A stretch of 64,000 bases of DNA from contig NZ_JBHUGF010000010.1 of assembly GCF_042681745.1 (NCBI RefSeq), positions 1,674,001 to 1,738,000 on the forward strand. The letters are read 5' to 3'. This DNA comes from Saccharibacillus nicotianae. Its GTDB lineage: Bacteria; Bacillota; Bacilli; Paenibacillales; Paenibacillaceae. The translations under genes and the position numbers were made by a program. The notes below the pieces were generated by a model that was not told where the DNA came from, ran no database searches, and was given only the letters and a program-made list of their open reading frames with translations. Shown here in pieces: positions 56,001 through 64,000 of this stretch (the first letter of the stretch is position 1; every line of letters begins with the position of its first letter).

Positions 56001-58028
56001 TTATAAAAAAGTCTGCATAATCAAGTCAATACATTTAATACCGACAAATGGAACAACGACGCCACCGAATCCATAGATAAACAAATTGCGACGTAACAAT
56101 TTGGTAGAGCTCATTGGTTTATAAGCAACACCTTTCATCGCCAGAGGAATCAGAATTGGAATAATAATCGCATTAAAGATTAGTGCCGATAAAATAGCAG
56201 ACATAGGTGAATGTAGATTCATAATATTTAGCACTTGCATCTGCGGAATAGCTACCATAAACATCGCTGGAATAATAGCAAAATATTTGGCAATATCGTT
56301 AGCAATACTGAATGTCGTTAAGCTACCGCGAGTCATTAATAACTGCTTACCAATCGATACTACTTCGATAATTTTGGATGGATCGGAATCTAGATCGATC
56401 ATGTTAGCTGCTTCTTTGGCAGCAACAGTACCACTATTCATCGCAATCCCTACATCTGCTTGTGCAAGTGCAGGAGCATCATTGGTACCATCTCCTGTCA
56501 TCGCAACTAATTTACCTTCTGCTTGTTCACGGCGAATAACAGCTATTTTATCTTCTGGTGTACTTTCAGCGATATAATCATCTACTCCAGCTTCTTTGGC
56601 TATCGTTGCTGCTGTTAATGGATTATCACCTGTACACATAATCGTTTTGATCCCCATACTACGCATTTGTTCAAAACGCTCTTTCATTCCGGCTTTGACG
56701 GTATCTTTGAGATAGATCAATCCATAGATTTCTTGATCTACAGCTACAGCAAGCGGTGTTCCCCCGGCAGAAGCAATAGCATCATTATTCGCTTGTAGAT
56801 TACTAGGAATATTTCCACCTTGAGAACTAACCCATTTTTTTATTGCATCGACAGCACCTTTACGAACTTTGCGTCCATCTGCCAGATCCAATCCACTCAT
56901 ACGTGTCTCAGCGCGAAACTCTATGATTTCTGCACCTTCACTTAATGATTGCGAGTATTCCCAATTTTGCTTTTTCATCAATTCTAGAACAGAACGTCCT
57001 TCAGGTGTCTCATCAAAAGCAGAACTAATCGCTGCCCATTCCCCTACTTCTTGTGGTGAGTGCCCTTCTGTCGGTACAAATTCACTTGCCATCCGATTAC
57101 CGTACGTGATCGTACCTGTTTTATCTAAAATAATCGTATTGATATCACCGGAAGCTTCGACCGCTTTACCGGACATCGCCAATACATTAAAACGTGTTAC
57201 CCGATCCATCCCTGCAATCCCAATCGCAGATAACAATCCACCAATAGTAGTTGGAATCAAGCAGACGAGCAAAGCAATCAATACAGGAACCGAAAGAACA
57301 ATATTTAAGTAATTTGCCATAAAAGGCAATGTCACAACAACCATTAAAAAGATAATAGTTAAGCTTATCAATACTGTGTTTAACGCAATTTCATTAGGTG
57401 TCTTCTGGCGTTCTGCTCCTTCGACCAGACTAATCATCCGATCCATAAATGATTCACCAGGATCGCTTGTGATGCGAACAATAATCTCATCACTAATAAC
57501 CATTGTTCCACCGGTTACCGAACTGAAGTCTCCACCGGCTTCTTTGATTACTGGAGCAGATTCCCCTGTGATCGCAGATTCATCAACAGATGCCAAACCT
57601 TTGATCACTTCACCATCACCAGGGATCATTTCGCCTTGTACGACTTTAACAGTATCCCCTTTACGAAGTTGTGTAGACGATACAGCTACTATTTGCTCGC
57701 CTTCGATTCGATTGGCAATAATTTCTTTTTGTGTATTTTTCATCGAGTCAGCTTGTGCTTTGCCTCGACCTTCTGCTAATGCTTCAGCAAAGTTGGCAAA
57801 AAGGATAGTGAATAACAGAATAATAGCTACAGCGATATTAAAACCTGTTGAAACCGATTCGCCAAAAGCATTAGGTACAAAAATTAACAACAAACTGATA
57901 ATTAAACCAACCTCAACTACAAACATTACTGGATTACGTGCCATCTGTTTAGGATTTAATTTGATCACAGACTGCTGTAACGCTTTGGAGATCAAGTCCC
58001 GGCTCATCATTGATGATTTACTTTTCAT
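56001..58028 (-). CDS. kdpB: potassium-transporting ATPase subunit B (P-type ATPase)
   Basis: 675-aa catalytic subunit. Actuator motif ITGESAPVIKEAGGD, phosphorylation motif ILDKTGTITYGNRMA (Asp aspartylated during the cycle), hinge motif MTGDGTNDAPALAQADVGIA, and about seven membrane segments. It hydrolyses ATP to drive K+ uptake through KdpA. Translation starts at 58028 behind TGGAGG, with a perfect 10-bp hairpin directly upstream of that ribosome site in a 129-bp gap after kdpA. Confidence 0.97.
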   Translation of the reverse strand: MKSKSSMMSRDLISKALQQSVIKLNPKQMARNPVMFVVEVGLIISLLLIFVPNAFGESVSTGFNIAVAIILLFTILFANFAEALAEGRGKAQADSMKNTQKEIIANRIEGEQIVAVSSTQLRKGDTVKVVQGEMIPGDGEVIKGLASVDESAITGESAPVIKEAGGDFSSVTGGTMVISDEIIVRITSDPGESFMDRMISLVEGAERQKTPNEIALNTVLISLTIIFLMVVVTLPFMANYLNIVLSVPVLIALLVCLIPTTIGGLLSAIGIAGMDRVTRFNVLAMSGKAVEASGDINTIILDKTGTITYGNRMASEFVPTEGHSPQEVGEWAAISSAFDETPEGRSVLELMKKQNWEYSQSLSEGAEIIEFRAETRMSGLDLADGRKVRKGAVDAIKKWVSSQGGNIPSNLQANNDAIASAGGTPLAVAVDQEIYGLIYLKDTVKAGMKERFEQMRSMGIKTIMCTGDNPLTAATIAKEAGVDDYIAESTPEDKIAVIRREQAEGKLVAMTGDGTNDAPALAQADVGIAMNSGTVAAKEAANMIDLDSDPSKIIEVVSIGKQLLMTRGSLTTFSIANDIAKYFAIIPAMFMVAIPQMQVLNIMNLHSPMSAILSALIFNAIIIPILIPLAMKGVAYKPMSSTKLLRRNLFIYGFGGVVVPFVGIKCIDLIMQTFL

Positions 58029-58045
58029 TACATTGTTCCTCCACT

Positions 58046-58069
58046 TAGCATTTATCAGTATAAATGCTA
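58046..58069 (-). promoter_or_regulatory. 10-bp perfect hairpin before kdpB ribosome site
   Basis: TAGCATTTAT / ATAAATGCTA with a 4-nt loop, ending about 3 nt from the kdpB Shine-Dalgarno TGGAGG. No T run follows on the minus strand, so it is not a terminator. It could protect or mark the 5' end of a processed kdpB-C-D message, or tune its translation. Confidence 0.6.
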
Positions 58070-58157
58070 TATATTCTATTTCTATCCATATTTCGTTTTG
58101 TAGCCATTATCTATGTTTTCACATTTTATAATAGTAGATACGTGTAGCTGTTTCTTT

Positions 58158-59828
58158 TTACAATGTTAGCATCTCTGCAATCGGCCCAAGTACAACCACC
58201 GGGAAAAAGGTAAGTGCACCGACTAAAATAACAGAAATAATAAACATACCACCGAACAATGCTTGATCTGTGCGTAATGTTCCGCTTGTTTCTGGAACAG
58301 GTTTTTTCGCCATTAATGACCCTGCCACAGCTAACAACGTTACCATTGAGAAATAACGACTGATAAACATCACTACACCGGTCATAATATTCCAAAACGG
58401 CGTATTATCGCCTAGCCCTTCAAATCCTGATCCGTTATTTGCAGCTGATGAGGTAAATTCATACAGCGCTTGTGTTAATCCATGATAACCTGGATTAGAA
58501 ATCGTATCGGCTTGGGTCATAAGAGCAATAGCTGTAGGTGCTAATACCAATAATGGTTGAATAAGTAATGTTACTGCAATCAACTTCATTTCTTTGCCTT
58601 CAATTTTGCGACCGAGAAATTCTGGTGTACGTCCAACCATCAGACCCGATAAGAACACAGCAATAATCGCATACATTAAAATGTTTAACAATCCTACTCC
58701 TGAACCGCCAAATACCGTATTCAGCATCATATTTCCAAGTGAAATCAATCCGCCAATAGGTGTTAACGTATCATGCATCGTATTAACAGCACCTGTCTCT
58801 GAAGCTGTTGTTACCACAGAGTAGAATGAAGATTGCGCTTCGCCTAATCGTACTTCTTTCCCTTCCATTGATCCCGACTGATGTTGAATACCTAATTGGT
58901 TAATCAACGGATTTCCTTGAAATTCACTGACAAGTGATACACTAAGCATCACGACAAACATCATGACCATCGAAACAAATAATACTCTACCTTGTTTGGA
59001 GTTGCCGACCATTTTGCCGTACGTAAATGGCAGTGACATTGGAACCAATAACATCATCAACATTTGCAACATATTACTGAATCCGCCTGGATTTTCAAAA
59101 GGGTGTGCAGAGTTGGCTCCGAAATATCCACCACCGTTATTCCCTAATTCTTTGATTGCTAGAAATGATCCTATTGGACCGGTACCAATCTGTTGCTCTG
59201 TTCCTTGTAAAGTCTGAGCTGTTATGACTGTATGCAAGGTCTGCGGCATACCTAATCCAACAAACACAAGCGCCATAATAAAAGTAAGAGGTAACAAAAT
59301 TCGTGTGATTGCCCGTACCAAGTCCGTAAAGAAATTACCCAGCGGCTTACCGGTCAATCCTCTAATAAATGCAATTGCGACTGCAATCCCTGTTGCCGGT
59401 GAGACAAACATCATAAAGATAATTGCTGTCATTTGTGAGAATAAAGATAAACCACTTTCACCGCTGTAATGCTGTAAATTCGTATTTGTAATAAAGCTGA
59501 TCGCTGTATTGAATGCTAGATCAGGGCTCATACTGGTAATCCCTGCTGGATTCATTGGTAAAATGTGTTGGAAACGAAAGATCAGATATGCTATCAGCAA
59601 GATCACTGCATTACTGATAAGAACAGCGCCTGCATACTGCTTCCAGGTTTGATTTTCATTTTTGATACCGCCGAACCTGTATATCCATTTCTCAATTGGA
59701 TAAAACCAACGATCTAAGCGATTCGGTTTATTTTCAAAAGCATATGCAATATAATGTCCGGTTGGACGAGCGATAATTAAAGCGATAATAAAAGTGACTG
59801 CAATTCCGATATATGAAAAGATACTCAC
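58158..59828 (-). CDS. kdpA: potassium-transporting ATPase subunit A (K+ channel subunit)
   Basis: 556 aa, about ten membrane segments, with the four selectivity-loop regions of the KtrB/KdpA superfamily visible (e.g. SFITNTNLQHYSGES, NGGGYFGANSAHPFENP, TASETGAVNTMHDTLTPIGG, SSAANNGSGFEGLGDNTPFW). Start is GTG at 59828, 19 bp after the kdpF stop, with AGGGGAGAACATC as ribosome site. It forms the K+ path of KdpFABC. Confidence 0.97.
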   Translation of the reverse strand: MSIFSYIGIAVTFIIALIIARPTGHYIAYAFENKPNRLDRWFYPIEKWIYRFGGIKNENQTWKQYAGAVLISNAVILLIAYLIFRFQHILPMNPAGITSMSPDLAFNTAISFITNTNLQHYSGESGLSLFSQMTAIIFMMFVSPATGIAVAIAFIRGLTGKPLGNFFTDLVRAITRILLPLTFIMALVFVGLGMPQTLHTVITAQTLQGTEQQIGTGPIGSFLAIKELGNNGGGYFGANSAHPFENPGGFSNMLQMLMMLLVPMSLPFTYGKMVGNSKQGRVLFVSMVMMFVVMLSVSLVSEFQGNPLINQLGIQHQSGSMEGKEVRLGEAQSSFYSVVTTASETGAVNTMHDTLTPIGGLISLGNMMLNTVFGGSGVGLLNILMYAIIAVFLSGLMVGRTPEFLGRKIEGKEMKLIAVTLLIQPLLVLAPTAIALMTQADTISNPGYHGLTQALYEFTSSAANNGSGFEGLGDNTPFWNIMTGVVMFISRYFSMVTLLAVAGSLMAKKPVPETSGTLRTDQALFGGMFIISVILVGALTFFPVVVLGPIAEMLTL

Positions 59829-59847
59829 GATGTTCTCCCCTGACCCT

Positions 59848-59928
59848 TTAGAATTTTTCTGGATAAATCAATGCGTAACATAGATAGATGGTTAACCCAC
59901 CAATAATAATCCACAGCAGCCAAGTCAT
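59848..59928 (-). CDS. kdpF: potassium-transporting ATPase subunit F
   Basis: 26-residue single-span membrane peptide, MTWLLWIIIGGLTIYLCYAL with a short tail ending YPEKF. Length, single helix and the position directly before kdpA identify it as KdpF, the small stabilising subunit. Its ATG overlaps the stop codon of the small upstream membrane gene (ATGA), so translation is coupled. Confidence 0.92.
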   Translation of the reverse strand: MTWLLWIIIGGLTIYLCYALIYPEKF

Positions 59929-60032
59929 CGCTCATTCCTTCTTTCTCCGATAGCTACAGATGCCCATTGCAGCAACCCGCTCAATCCCAAAGTCATTATC
60001 AATAATAATCCAATCATCAGTATATCCATCAT
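59925..60032 (-). CDS. small membrane protein at the head of the kdp operon
   Basis: About 35 aa from the ATG at 60032 (site GGGAG, 10 nt upstream): MMDILMIGLLLIMTLGLSGL, then a short cytosolic tail with ERRNER. One membrane helix. The longer frame back to 60143 runs through the riboswitch terminator and is not credible as coding. It overlaps kdpF by ATGA. Small unnamed membrane ORFs next to kdpF occur in other bacteria from memory; function unknown. It may be an extra KdpFABC accessory peptide. Confidence 0.7.
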   Translation of the reverse strand: MMDILMIGLLLIMTLGLSGLLQWASVAIGERRNER

Positions 60033-60096
60033 AGGTATAAGACTCCCTGCATTCGTTTTGTAAGTAATATTTGCTAAAAAAGGCATAAAAAAAGAA

Positions 60097-60127
60097 GCCT
60101 GGAGAAAAGCAGAACTTTTCCCCAGCC
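60097..60127 (-). terminator. terminator of the kdp-proximal riboswitch
   Basis: On the minus strand a stem of the type GGCTGGGG-AAAAG / CTTTT-CTCCAGGC with a 5-nt loop is followed by T7. It lies between the proximal c-di-AMP aptamer and the first kdp-operon gene, and is the expression platform for termination control. Confidence 0.88.
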
Positions 60128-60189
60128 CTCTACAAACACGCACACTTATCGTGTACCTGCCAAGTTGCTGGTTAGGAGTTCTCCCCTAT

Positions 60190-60347
60190 ACGCTTACGGA
60201 GTTAGCTGTCGGATTCGGGCTGGAAGATTGCCCGTTCCGGTAGATACCGGAATTCACCCCATGTTGTGTAGTAACTGACTCTTCTATCAGTTATTTTCAT
60301 CAACGATTGGTTCCCCCGCTTTTCATATGCATATGAAAATTAAGCGT
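60190..60347 (-). promoter_or_regulatory. c-di-AMP (ydaO-type) riboswitch, proximal copy
   Basis: Minus-strand aptamer with the class hallmarks in order: P1 arm ACGCTTA, hairpin, GGGGGAACC (60308-60317 region), GGGGTGAATTCC, and CCGAATCCGACAGCTAAC followed by TCCGTAAGCGT closing P1. ydaO aptamers bind two c-di-AMP molecules and usually switch genes off. The terminator at 60097-60127 follows directly. Confidence 0.94.
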
Positions 60348-60372
60348 CGTGACATTGTTAACATATCAAAAA

Positions 60373-60396
60373 ACACAGAGTCGTATTACACTGTGT
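60373..60396 (-). terminator. terminator between the two riboswitches
   Basis: Minus-strand hairpin ACACAG / CTGTGT with two extra base pairs inside, followed by T6. It sits after the distal aptamer and before the proximal one, so the distal riboswitch has its own termination site. The stem is shorter than the proximal one. Confidence 0.75.
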
Positions 60397-60432
60397 CAGA
60401 TCGGCACAAGCTTCACACTTCTCTCCTAATCC

Positions 60433-60617
60433 ACGCTTACGAGGTTAGCTGTCGGATTCGGGCGGTGAGAGTCGCCCTACTGCATTGTCTGACTGTACCA
60501 TGGTTAAGTCAGTATGCAGATTCACCCCAACGATTCACATTCCGGCTCTCACACCGTTTTGTGAAGTCGCAATTTGGTTCCCCCGTTTTTCGGTTAGTAC
60601 CGAAAACTCAGCGATCA
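60433..60617 (-). promoter_or_regulatory. c-di-AMP (ydaO-type) riboswitch, distal copy
   Basis: Second full aptamer on the same strand, upstream of the first: 5' arm around CGCT, GGGGGAACCAAATTG (near 60573-60587), GGGGTGAATCTGC, and CCGAATCCGACAGCTAAC followed by CTCGTAAGCG, which is a better match to the class consensus than the proximal copy's ending. Both copies keep all conserved blocks. Confidence 0.94.
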
Positions 60618-60636
60618 AAAACATTGGAAACTTCAT

Positions 60637-60666
60637 TTATATCAGTTGCTGAATCCTATTCATCAA
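60637..60666 (-). promoter_or_regulatory. candidate kdp operon promoter
   Basis: Minus-strand -35 TTGATG (60661-60666) and -10 TATAAA (60637-60642) with 18-bp spacing. Transcription would start near 60630, about 13 nt before the distal riboswitch, so both aptamers would be transcribed. Confidence 0.5.
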
Positions 60667-60727
60667 CTGCCTGCAATGAATAATACGCCTGTACCTGTCA
60701 ACTGTAAAGCTGAGAAAAAACGCAAAA

Positions 60728-60751
60728 AAAGCTGTGAATCATCACAGCTTT
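60728..60751 (-). terminator. intrinsic terminator of the PPC-domain gene
   Basis: AAAGCTGTGA / TCACAGCTTT perfect stem, 4-nt loop, with A runs at 60717-60730 reading as T runs on the minus strand. It isolates the kdp promoter from upstream transcription. Confidence 0.88.
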
Positions 60752-60925
60752 CATTTTCAGATAACTATTGAAAACTTATCTATCTCAGGCTTCTATTTTC
60801 TCTCTTTTTCATCGTTTATCTACTTTTTTATTTTTGTTACATGATATTTATCATTGATTTGCAGTAGATTCTGAAAACGATTATGTCATTTATTACGCAA
60901 CATCCTATCATTTTGCTACGTTATG

Positions 60926-62287
60926 TTAACCTGTATAAATTTCGTAAGCAAAATGGTACAACGTGCTAATGTCTGAATTTAGTTGTTTTCCATTGTTGAA
61001 AAATTGAATTCTGACAATATCATAATAATGTCTGTATCTGGACGATTGGAACGTATATTGTCCTACTCCCGGATTATTGATAGAGACCGGCATTGTAAAA
61101 TGACCTGTAGCATCTGTAGTCGCTGTACCAGAAATCACTTTGTTATTTAAAATGGTAGTGATATTGGTTGTGACTATCGCATTCCCTACAGGATTACCTG
61201 TTGCATCTAATGCACGACCTGTGATTACAATATTATTTTTCACACGCCATTTATTGCCTTGACCATAGTTAATAAATCCGTAGACACCGCCATCTGTTGT
61301 AATATCACTAATAACAACTCTTGATACATCTGCTGTCTGATAATTAACAGATAATTTGTATGGAGTCGTTAAATCGAATGTGGAAGGAGCTAACACTTGA
61401 ATATAATACGTTCCAGCCGGTAATGTAACCTGACCATTTGTATTTTGTGCCAGTGTACCCTGACTTACAAGATTAGCATTAAATAACTGCAACTGATACG
61501 TTCCATAGGTCGATGTATTGTCTAACCGTAAATTCATTTTAGACTGAGCTGTCAAAGTTACTTTTGTCCAATCTTCATCAAAACTATTATCAATATTCTG
61601 TGTACTGACAAAAGGAGCAGCTCCGCGATCTTTAGCTAGCCACGGGTTATCGTCCGGCTCATTCGCATCATAACTATCCGATGTTACTGCAAATACGGTA
61701 AATGGATTAGTGGTATCTGCACCTTGATACGAACTAACTCTAATAAAATAATAACCTGCTTTGGCAATGTGACTAAGCTGTTCATATTGTGTAGGTCCTT
61801 TAGTAGAAAAAGCGACTTGTTGAATCTGGGAAGTCTCTTCATTTAAGTAATACAGTGAAAGATCATAATCGATAGCAGCCGAATTTACTACACTCAAAAA
61901 AGAAGTTAATTTGGCAGGAGTCGTGACTTGCGTATAAAACCAGCGACTTTCCCCTTCTGTAGTGATATAACCCTGATACGCTTGTCCTGTCTGAATAAAT
62001 AAAGCTTCATCTGGTGTGGTGTTGGTACCATACGTATCTTCTGCAATGGTACTGCGTTTAAGTGTGGAAGATGGCAAAGTGATAGACTGTGGCAATTCTT
62101 TCGTTTTACTAGCAAAATAATCTTTAGAGCTGGTCAGCTCCTTGTTTGGCGCAACAGATTGAACAAGAGCTGTAGTATTGCCCAAATCTTTATGTACTGC
62201 TAAAGTTTGCGCATGCGTCTGTACCCCACCCCAACCTATGCCTAATGTCACAAGTAACGCCGTAATACCTACTAATTTTGTTTTCAA
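60926..62287 (-). CDS. secreted protein with PPC-like and Ig-like domains
   Basis: 453 aa. Signal peptide cut after THA (~residue 26). Two PPC-like (pre-peptidase C-terminal type) beta-sandwich domains: ~100-205 (GYITTEGESRWFYTQV, IAKAGYYFIRVSSYQG) and ~210-320 (DEDWTKVTLTAQSKMNLRL, LPAGTYYIQV). The last ~130 residues form an Ig-like or carboxypeptidase-regulatory-like domain (ITGRALDATGNPVGNAIVTT). No protease or other catalytic domain is present, so it is probably a binding or scaffold protein outside the cell. Confidence 0.82.
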   Translation of the reverse strand: MKTKLVGITALLVTLGIGWGGVQTHAQTLAVHKDLGNTTALVQSVAPNKELTSSKDYFASKTKELPQSITLPSSTLKRSTIAEDTYGTNTTPDEALFIQTGQAYQGYITTEGESRWFYTQVTTPAKLTSFLSVVNSAAIDYDLSLYYLNEETSQIQQVAFSTKGPTQYEQLSHIAKAGYYFIRVSSYQGADTTNPFTVFAVTSDSYDANEPDDNPWLAKDRGAAPFVSTQNIDNSFDEDWTKVTLTAQSKMNLRLDNTSTYGTYQLQLFNANLVSQGTLAQNTNGQVTLPAGTYYIQVLAPSTFDLTTPYKLSVNYQTADVSRVVISDITTDGGVYGFINYGQGNKWRVKNNIVITGRALDATGNPVGNAIVTTNITTILNNKVISGTATTDATGHFTMPVSINNPGVGQYTFQSSRYRHYYDIVRIQFFNNGKQLNSDISTLYHFAYEIYTG

Positions 62288-62401
62288 AATACCACTCCTT
62301 TTTCAAAAATATGTTATTTATTAGTAAATTATACCTAATAAGAAAATTGATAGTCAACTATATTTTTGTGATTTTAGGTAAAAAATAATAAAAAACATAA
62401 A

Positions 62402-62437
62402 AAAGACTCTGTCGCTTTTGAGCTGTACAGAGTCTTT
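62402..62437 (-). terminator. intrinsic terminator of the SMI1-LRR gene
   Basis: AAAGACTCTGT / ACAGAGTCTTT stem with a 14-nt loop; A-rich sequence before it gives T runs on the minus strand. Confidence 0.85.
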
Positions 62438-62468
62438 AGACATGATTGAAAATAACTATAATATCGTA

Positions 62469-64000
62469 TTAACGTATATGGCTATGCCAGATTTCTTCTT
62501 CTTCATCTGTCATTTCGCCGACAATTTTATGGAATTTCACGTATTGAGCGAACGAATTTTTGAGCAATTGAAATTGAGCAAACGAACCGCTAAATTGCTC
62601 TAGCGATACAGACTTGGAGATCGTTTCTATATTGCTGATTTGGCAACCACTATTCAATTCCAATTGCTTCAGGTTGGGCAGATCCGCAATCGCTGAAATG
62701 TCAGAAATACGCGTATCATGAATCGTCAGCATTTCCAATTGTTCACATGCTTGTAGACAACTCATATCAGCAAAATAAGCATCTTCGATATGCAGTTTGC
62801 GTAAAGACAAAGACTGACTGATTTGTTGCCAGTCTTCAGGTGTCCATGCATTAGGCGAGCATATTTTCAATTCTCGTAGCCCTGAAATAGCAGATAAGGC
62901 TTCTACAGCTTCGCGAGAAGGCGAAGAAAGAGCAAGTGTAGTCAACTGTTGCATTTGCGCTAAAGGAGCATAATCTTGAATACGTGTATCTGTACAATCC
63001 AAATTATACAGATGTGGTAACGTTGCTAACGGATCTAAATCTTCAATCAACGTACCTTCTAGATTAACAATTTGCAAATAAGGCAATCCACGTAATGGCG
63101 TGAGATCACGAATCGGATTGCGAACAAGATATAGCTTTTTGAGTTCTCTACAATTCGCAAGCGGACGAATATCTTGAATCTCATTTACACTTAAAATTAA
63201 TTCACGTACTTCATGACAACGTTCAAGCGGCGTGATATCTGTTAGCTGTTCACGAATCAAAAAGATTTGATGAGCATGGACAAACTCTTCGACCGTATTC
63301 GATTTAGTTATAATTCGTTCTTGCCAATCTGGATCTAATTGCTGAAACCATTGTTGTAATGGAATCTCTGGTTCATCAGAAGATGTATTGTTTTTGGGTA
63401 GATCGGCTAAAGCATATGCCTGTGCATCTTTGAGCATACGCGATTGTTCGTTACGACCGTACATCCAATATTTGAATCCATCCTCTTCTTCGACAGTATA
63501 ATTGCCATGACGAACCGTATCTCGCATAAAATGAATAAATTCACCCAGACTACGGGCAATCACATACTTCATTTCTTCGTCACGACCAAAATTAATCACC
63601 TGTCCAACTACCCCATGTTCTGCTGGAGACAGATCAATCCCTAGATGATTGCCTCCGCCATCATGACAAAAAGGGATCCAGTTGCGGTTGATATACTGCT
63701 CTTTGATCCAACCCGATGGAATCGAATAATGATCTCCCATCGTCTGATATTCAGGCTCAAGCTCAGACCATATTTTCCACTCGCTAATCATTTCTTCCAA
63801 ACTCAAAAATTGCAAACCAAAAAAGAACCCCGGGCCACTACGAGACTCCCCATTGTGTATATGATACAGTTCTTTAAGATCATCCGGGAAAGAGACACCG
63901 ATAATCTGTTCAGCTTGTTCTATTTCTTCATCTCCAGCAGAAGCTTTTAACGCTTCTTCAAGACTGTTCAATTCTGGTCGTAATATGGATTTGATTTCTT
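62469..64000 (-). CDS. SMI1/KNR4 plus leucine-rich-repeat protein, 5' end cut
   Basis: At least 510 aa; the frame stays open to the window edge (EIKSILRPELNSLEEALKAS), and the in-frame TTG at 63971 has no ribosome site, so the true start is beyond position 64000. The N-terminal part (~residues 1-150) is an SMI1/KNR4 (SUKH-type) domain: IGVSFPDDLKELYHIHNGE, ISEWKIWSELEPEY, WIPFCHDGGGNHLGIDLSP. The C-terminal ~270 residues are bacterial leucine-rich repeats (LTDITPLERCHEVRELILS, LANCRELKKLYL). SUKH proteins often act as immunity proteins to toxins; no toxin gene is visible here. Confidence 0.88.
   Translation of the reverse strand, partial: EIKSILRPELNSLEEALKASAGDEEIEQAEQIIGVSFPDDLKELYHIHNGESRSGPGFFFGLQFLSLEEMISEWKIWSELEPEYQTMGDHYSIPSGWIKEQYINRNWIPFCHDGGGNHLGIDLSPAEHGVVGQVINFGRDEEMKYVIARSLGEFIHFMRDTVRHGNYTVEEEDGFKYWMYGRNEQSRMLKDAQAYALADLPKNNTSSDEPEIPLQQWFQQLDPDWQERIITKSNTVEEFVHAHQIFLIREQLTDITPLERCHEVRELILSVNEIQDIRPLANCRELKKLYLVRNPIRDLTPLRGLPYLQIVNLEGTLIEDLDPLATLPHLYNLDCTDTRIQDYAPLAQMQQLTTLALSSPSREAVEALSAISGLRELKICSPNAWTPEDWQQISQSLSLRKLHIEDAYFADMSCLQACEQLEMLTIHDTRISDISAIADLPNLKQLELNSGCQISNIETISKSVSLEQFSGSFAQFQLLKNSFAQYVKFHKIVGEMTDEEEEIWHSHIR

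Noticed and set aside
57376..58131. 251-codon plus-strand frame opposite kdpB
   Set aside because: Antisense shadow of a highly conserved P-type ATPase gene; no ribosome site or known fold.
60327..60683. Plus-strand open frame of 118 codons
   Set aside because: It runs antisense through the distal c-di-AMP riboswitch and has no convincing ribosome site; the RNA element explains the conservation.

Overview
The window looks like chromosome from a low-to-moderate GC, spore-former-type Bacillota, most likely Paenibacillus or a close relative. The reasons are AGGAGG-type ribosome sites with frequent GTG/TTG starts, a carbohydrate (CUT1) ABC system under an AraC regulator, SLH-domain surface proteins, an MprF lipid flippase/synthase, a T-box before thrS, an exact Bacillus-type Fur box and c-di-AMP (ydaO-type) riboswitches. 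No tRNA, rRNA, CRISPR array, insertion sequence or prophage was seen. Nearly every gene or operon ends in a readable intrinsic terminator.

Layout. 0.1-4.4 kb: a sugar ABC transporter (binding protein plus two permeases, no ATPase) divergent from its AraC regulator. 4.4-8.9 kb: an HPr-like protein lacking the phospho-accepting histidine, a 76-bp tandem repeat, a lipoprotein, pdxK, a stand-alone uroporphyrinogen-III synthase-like gene and an MFS transporter. 9-16.5 kb: an SgrR-type regulator, a flavin reductase-like protein, a TetR/drug-efflux pair with a candidate operator, mug, two small proteins and a catE-like dioxygenase. 16.7-25.7 kb: a secreted FnIII-CBM3 protein, a multicopper oxidase lipoprotein, mprF, a lipoprotein, a secreted protein, a DUF3243 protein and a PAP2 phosphatase. 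25.8-32.3 kb: mtaD, a DUF1906 protein, threonine synthase, an orphan response regulator and a Fur-controlled ferredoxin-NADP reductase. 32.5-41.8 kb: an MFS transporter, cardiolipin synthase, a frameshifted lipoprotein gene, an SLH-like secreted protein, a D-2-hydroxyacid dehydrogenase and T-box-thrS.

42-50.1 kb: a 1763-residue SLH-anchored surface protein (propeller, eight cadherin-like domains, two Ig-like domains) faces a compact five-gene cluster: GNAT acetyltransferase, three tail-collar (Mdp-type) proteins and a DUF3219-like protein. 50.6-52.9 kb: a secreted glycosidase-like protein and a DUF4097 protein.

53-60.7 kb: a complete kdpFABC potassium-uptake operon read on the minus strand. 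Its leader carries two full c-di-AMP riboswitch aptamers in series, each followed by its own terminator. The operon ends in a protein made of two fused KdpD N-terminal sensor modules with no histidine kinase. This double gate plus double kinase-less sensor is the most unusual system in the window: second-messenger control appears to replace the classical KdpDE two-component control. 60.9-64 kb: a PPC-domain secreted protein and an SMI1/KNR4-LRR protein cut off by the window edge.
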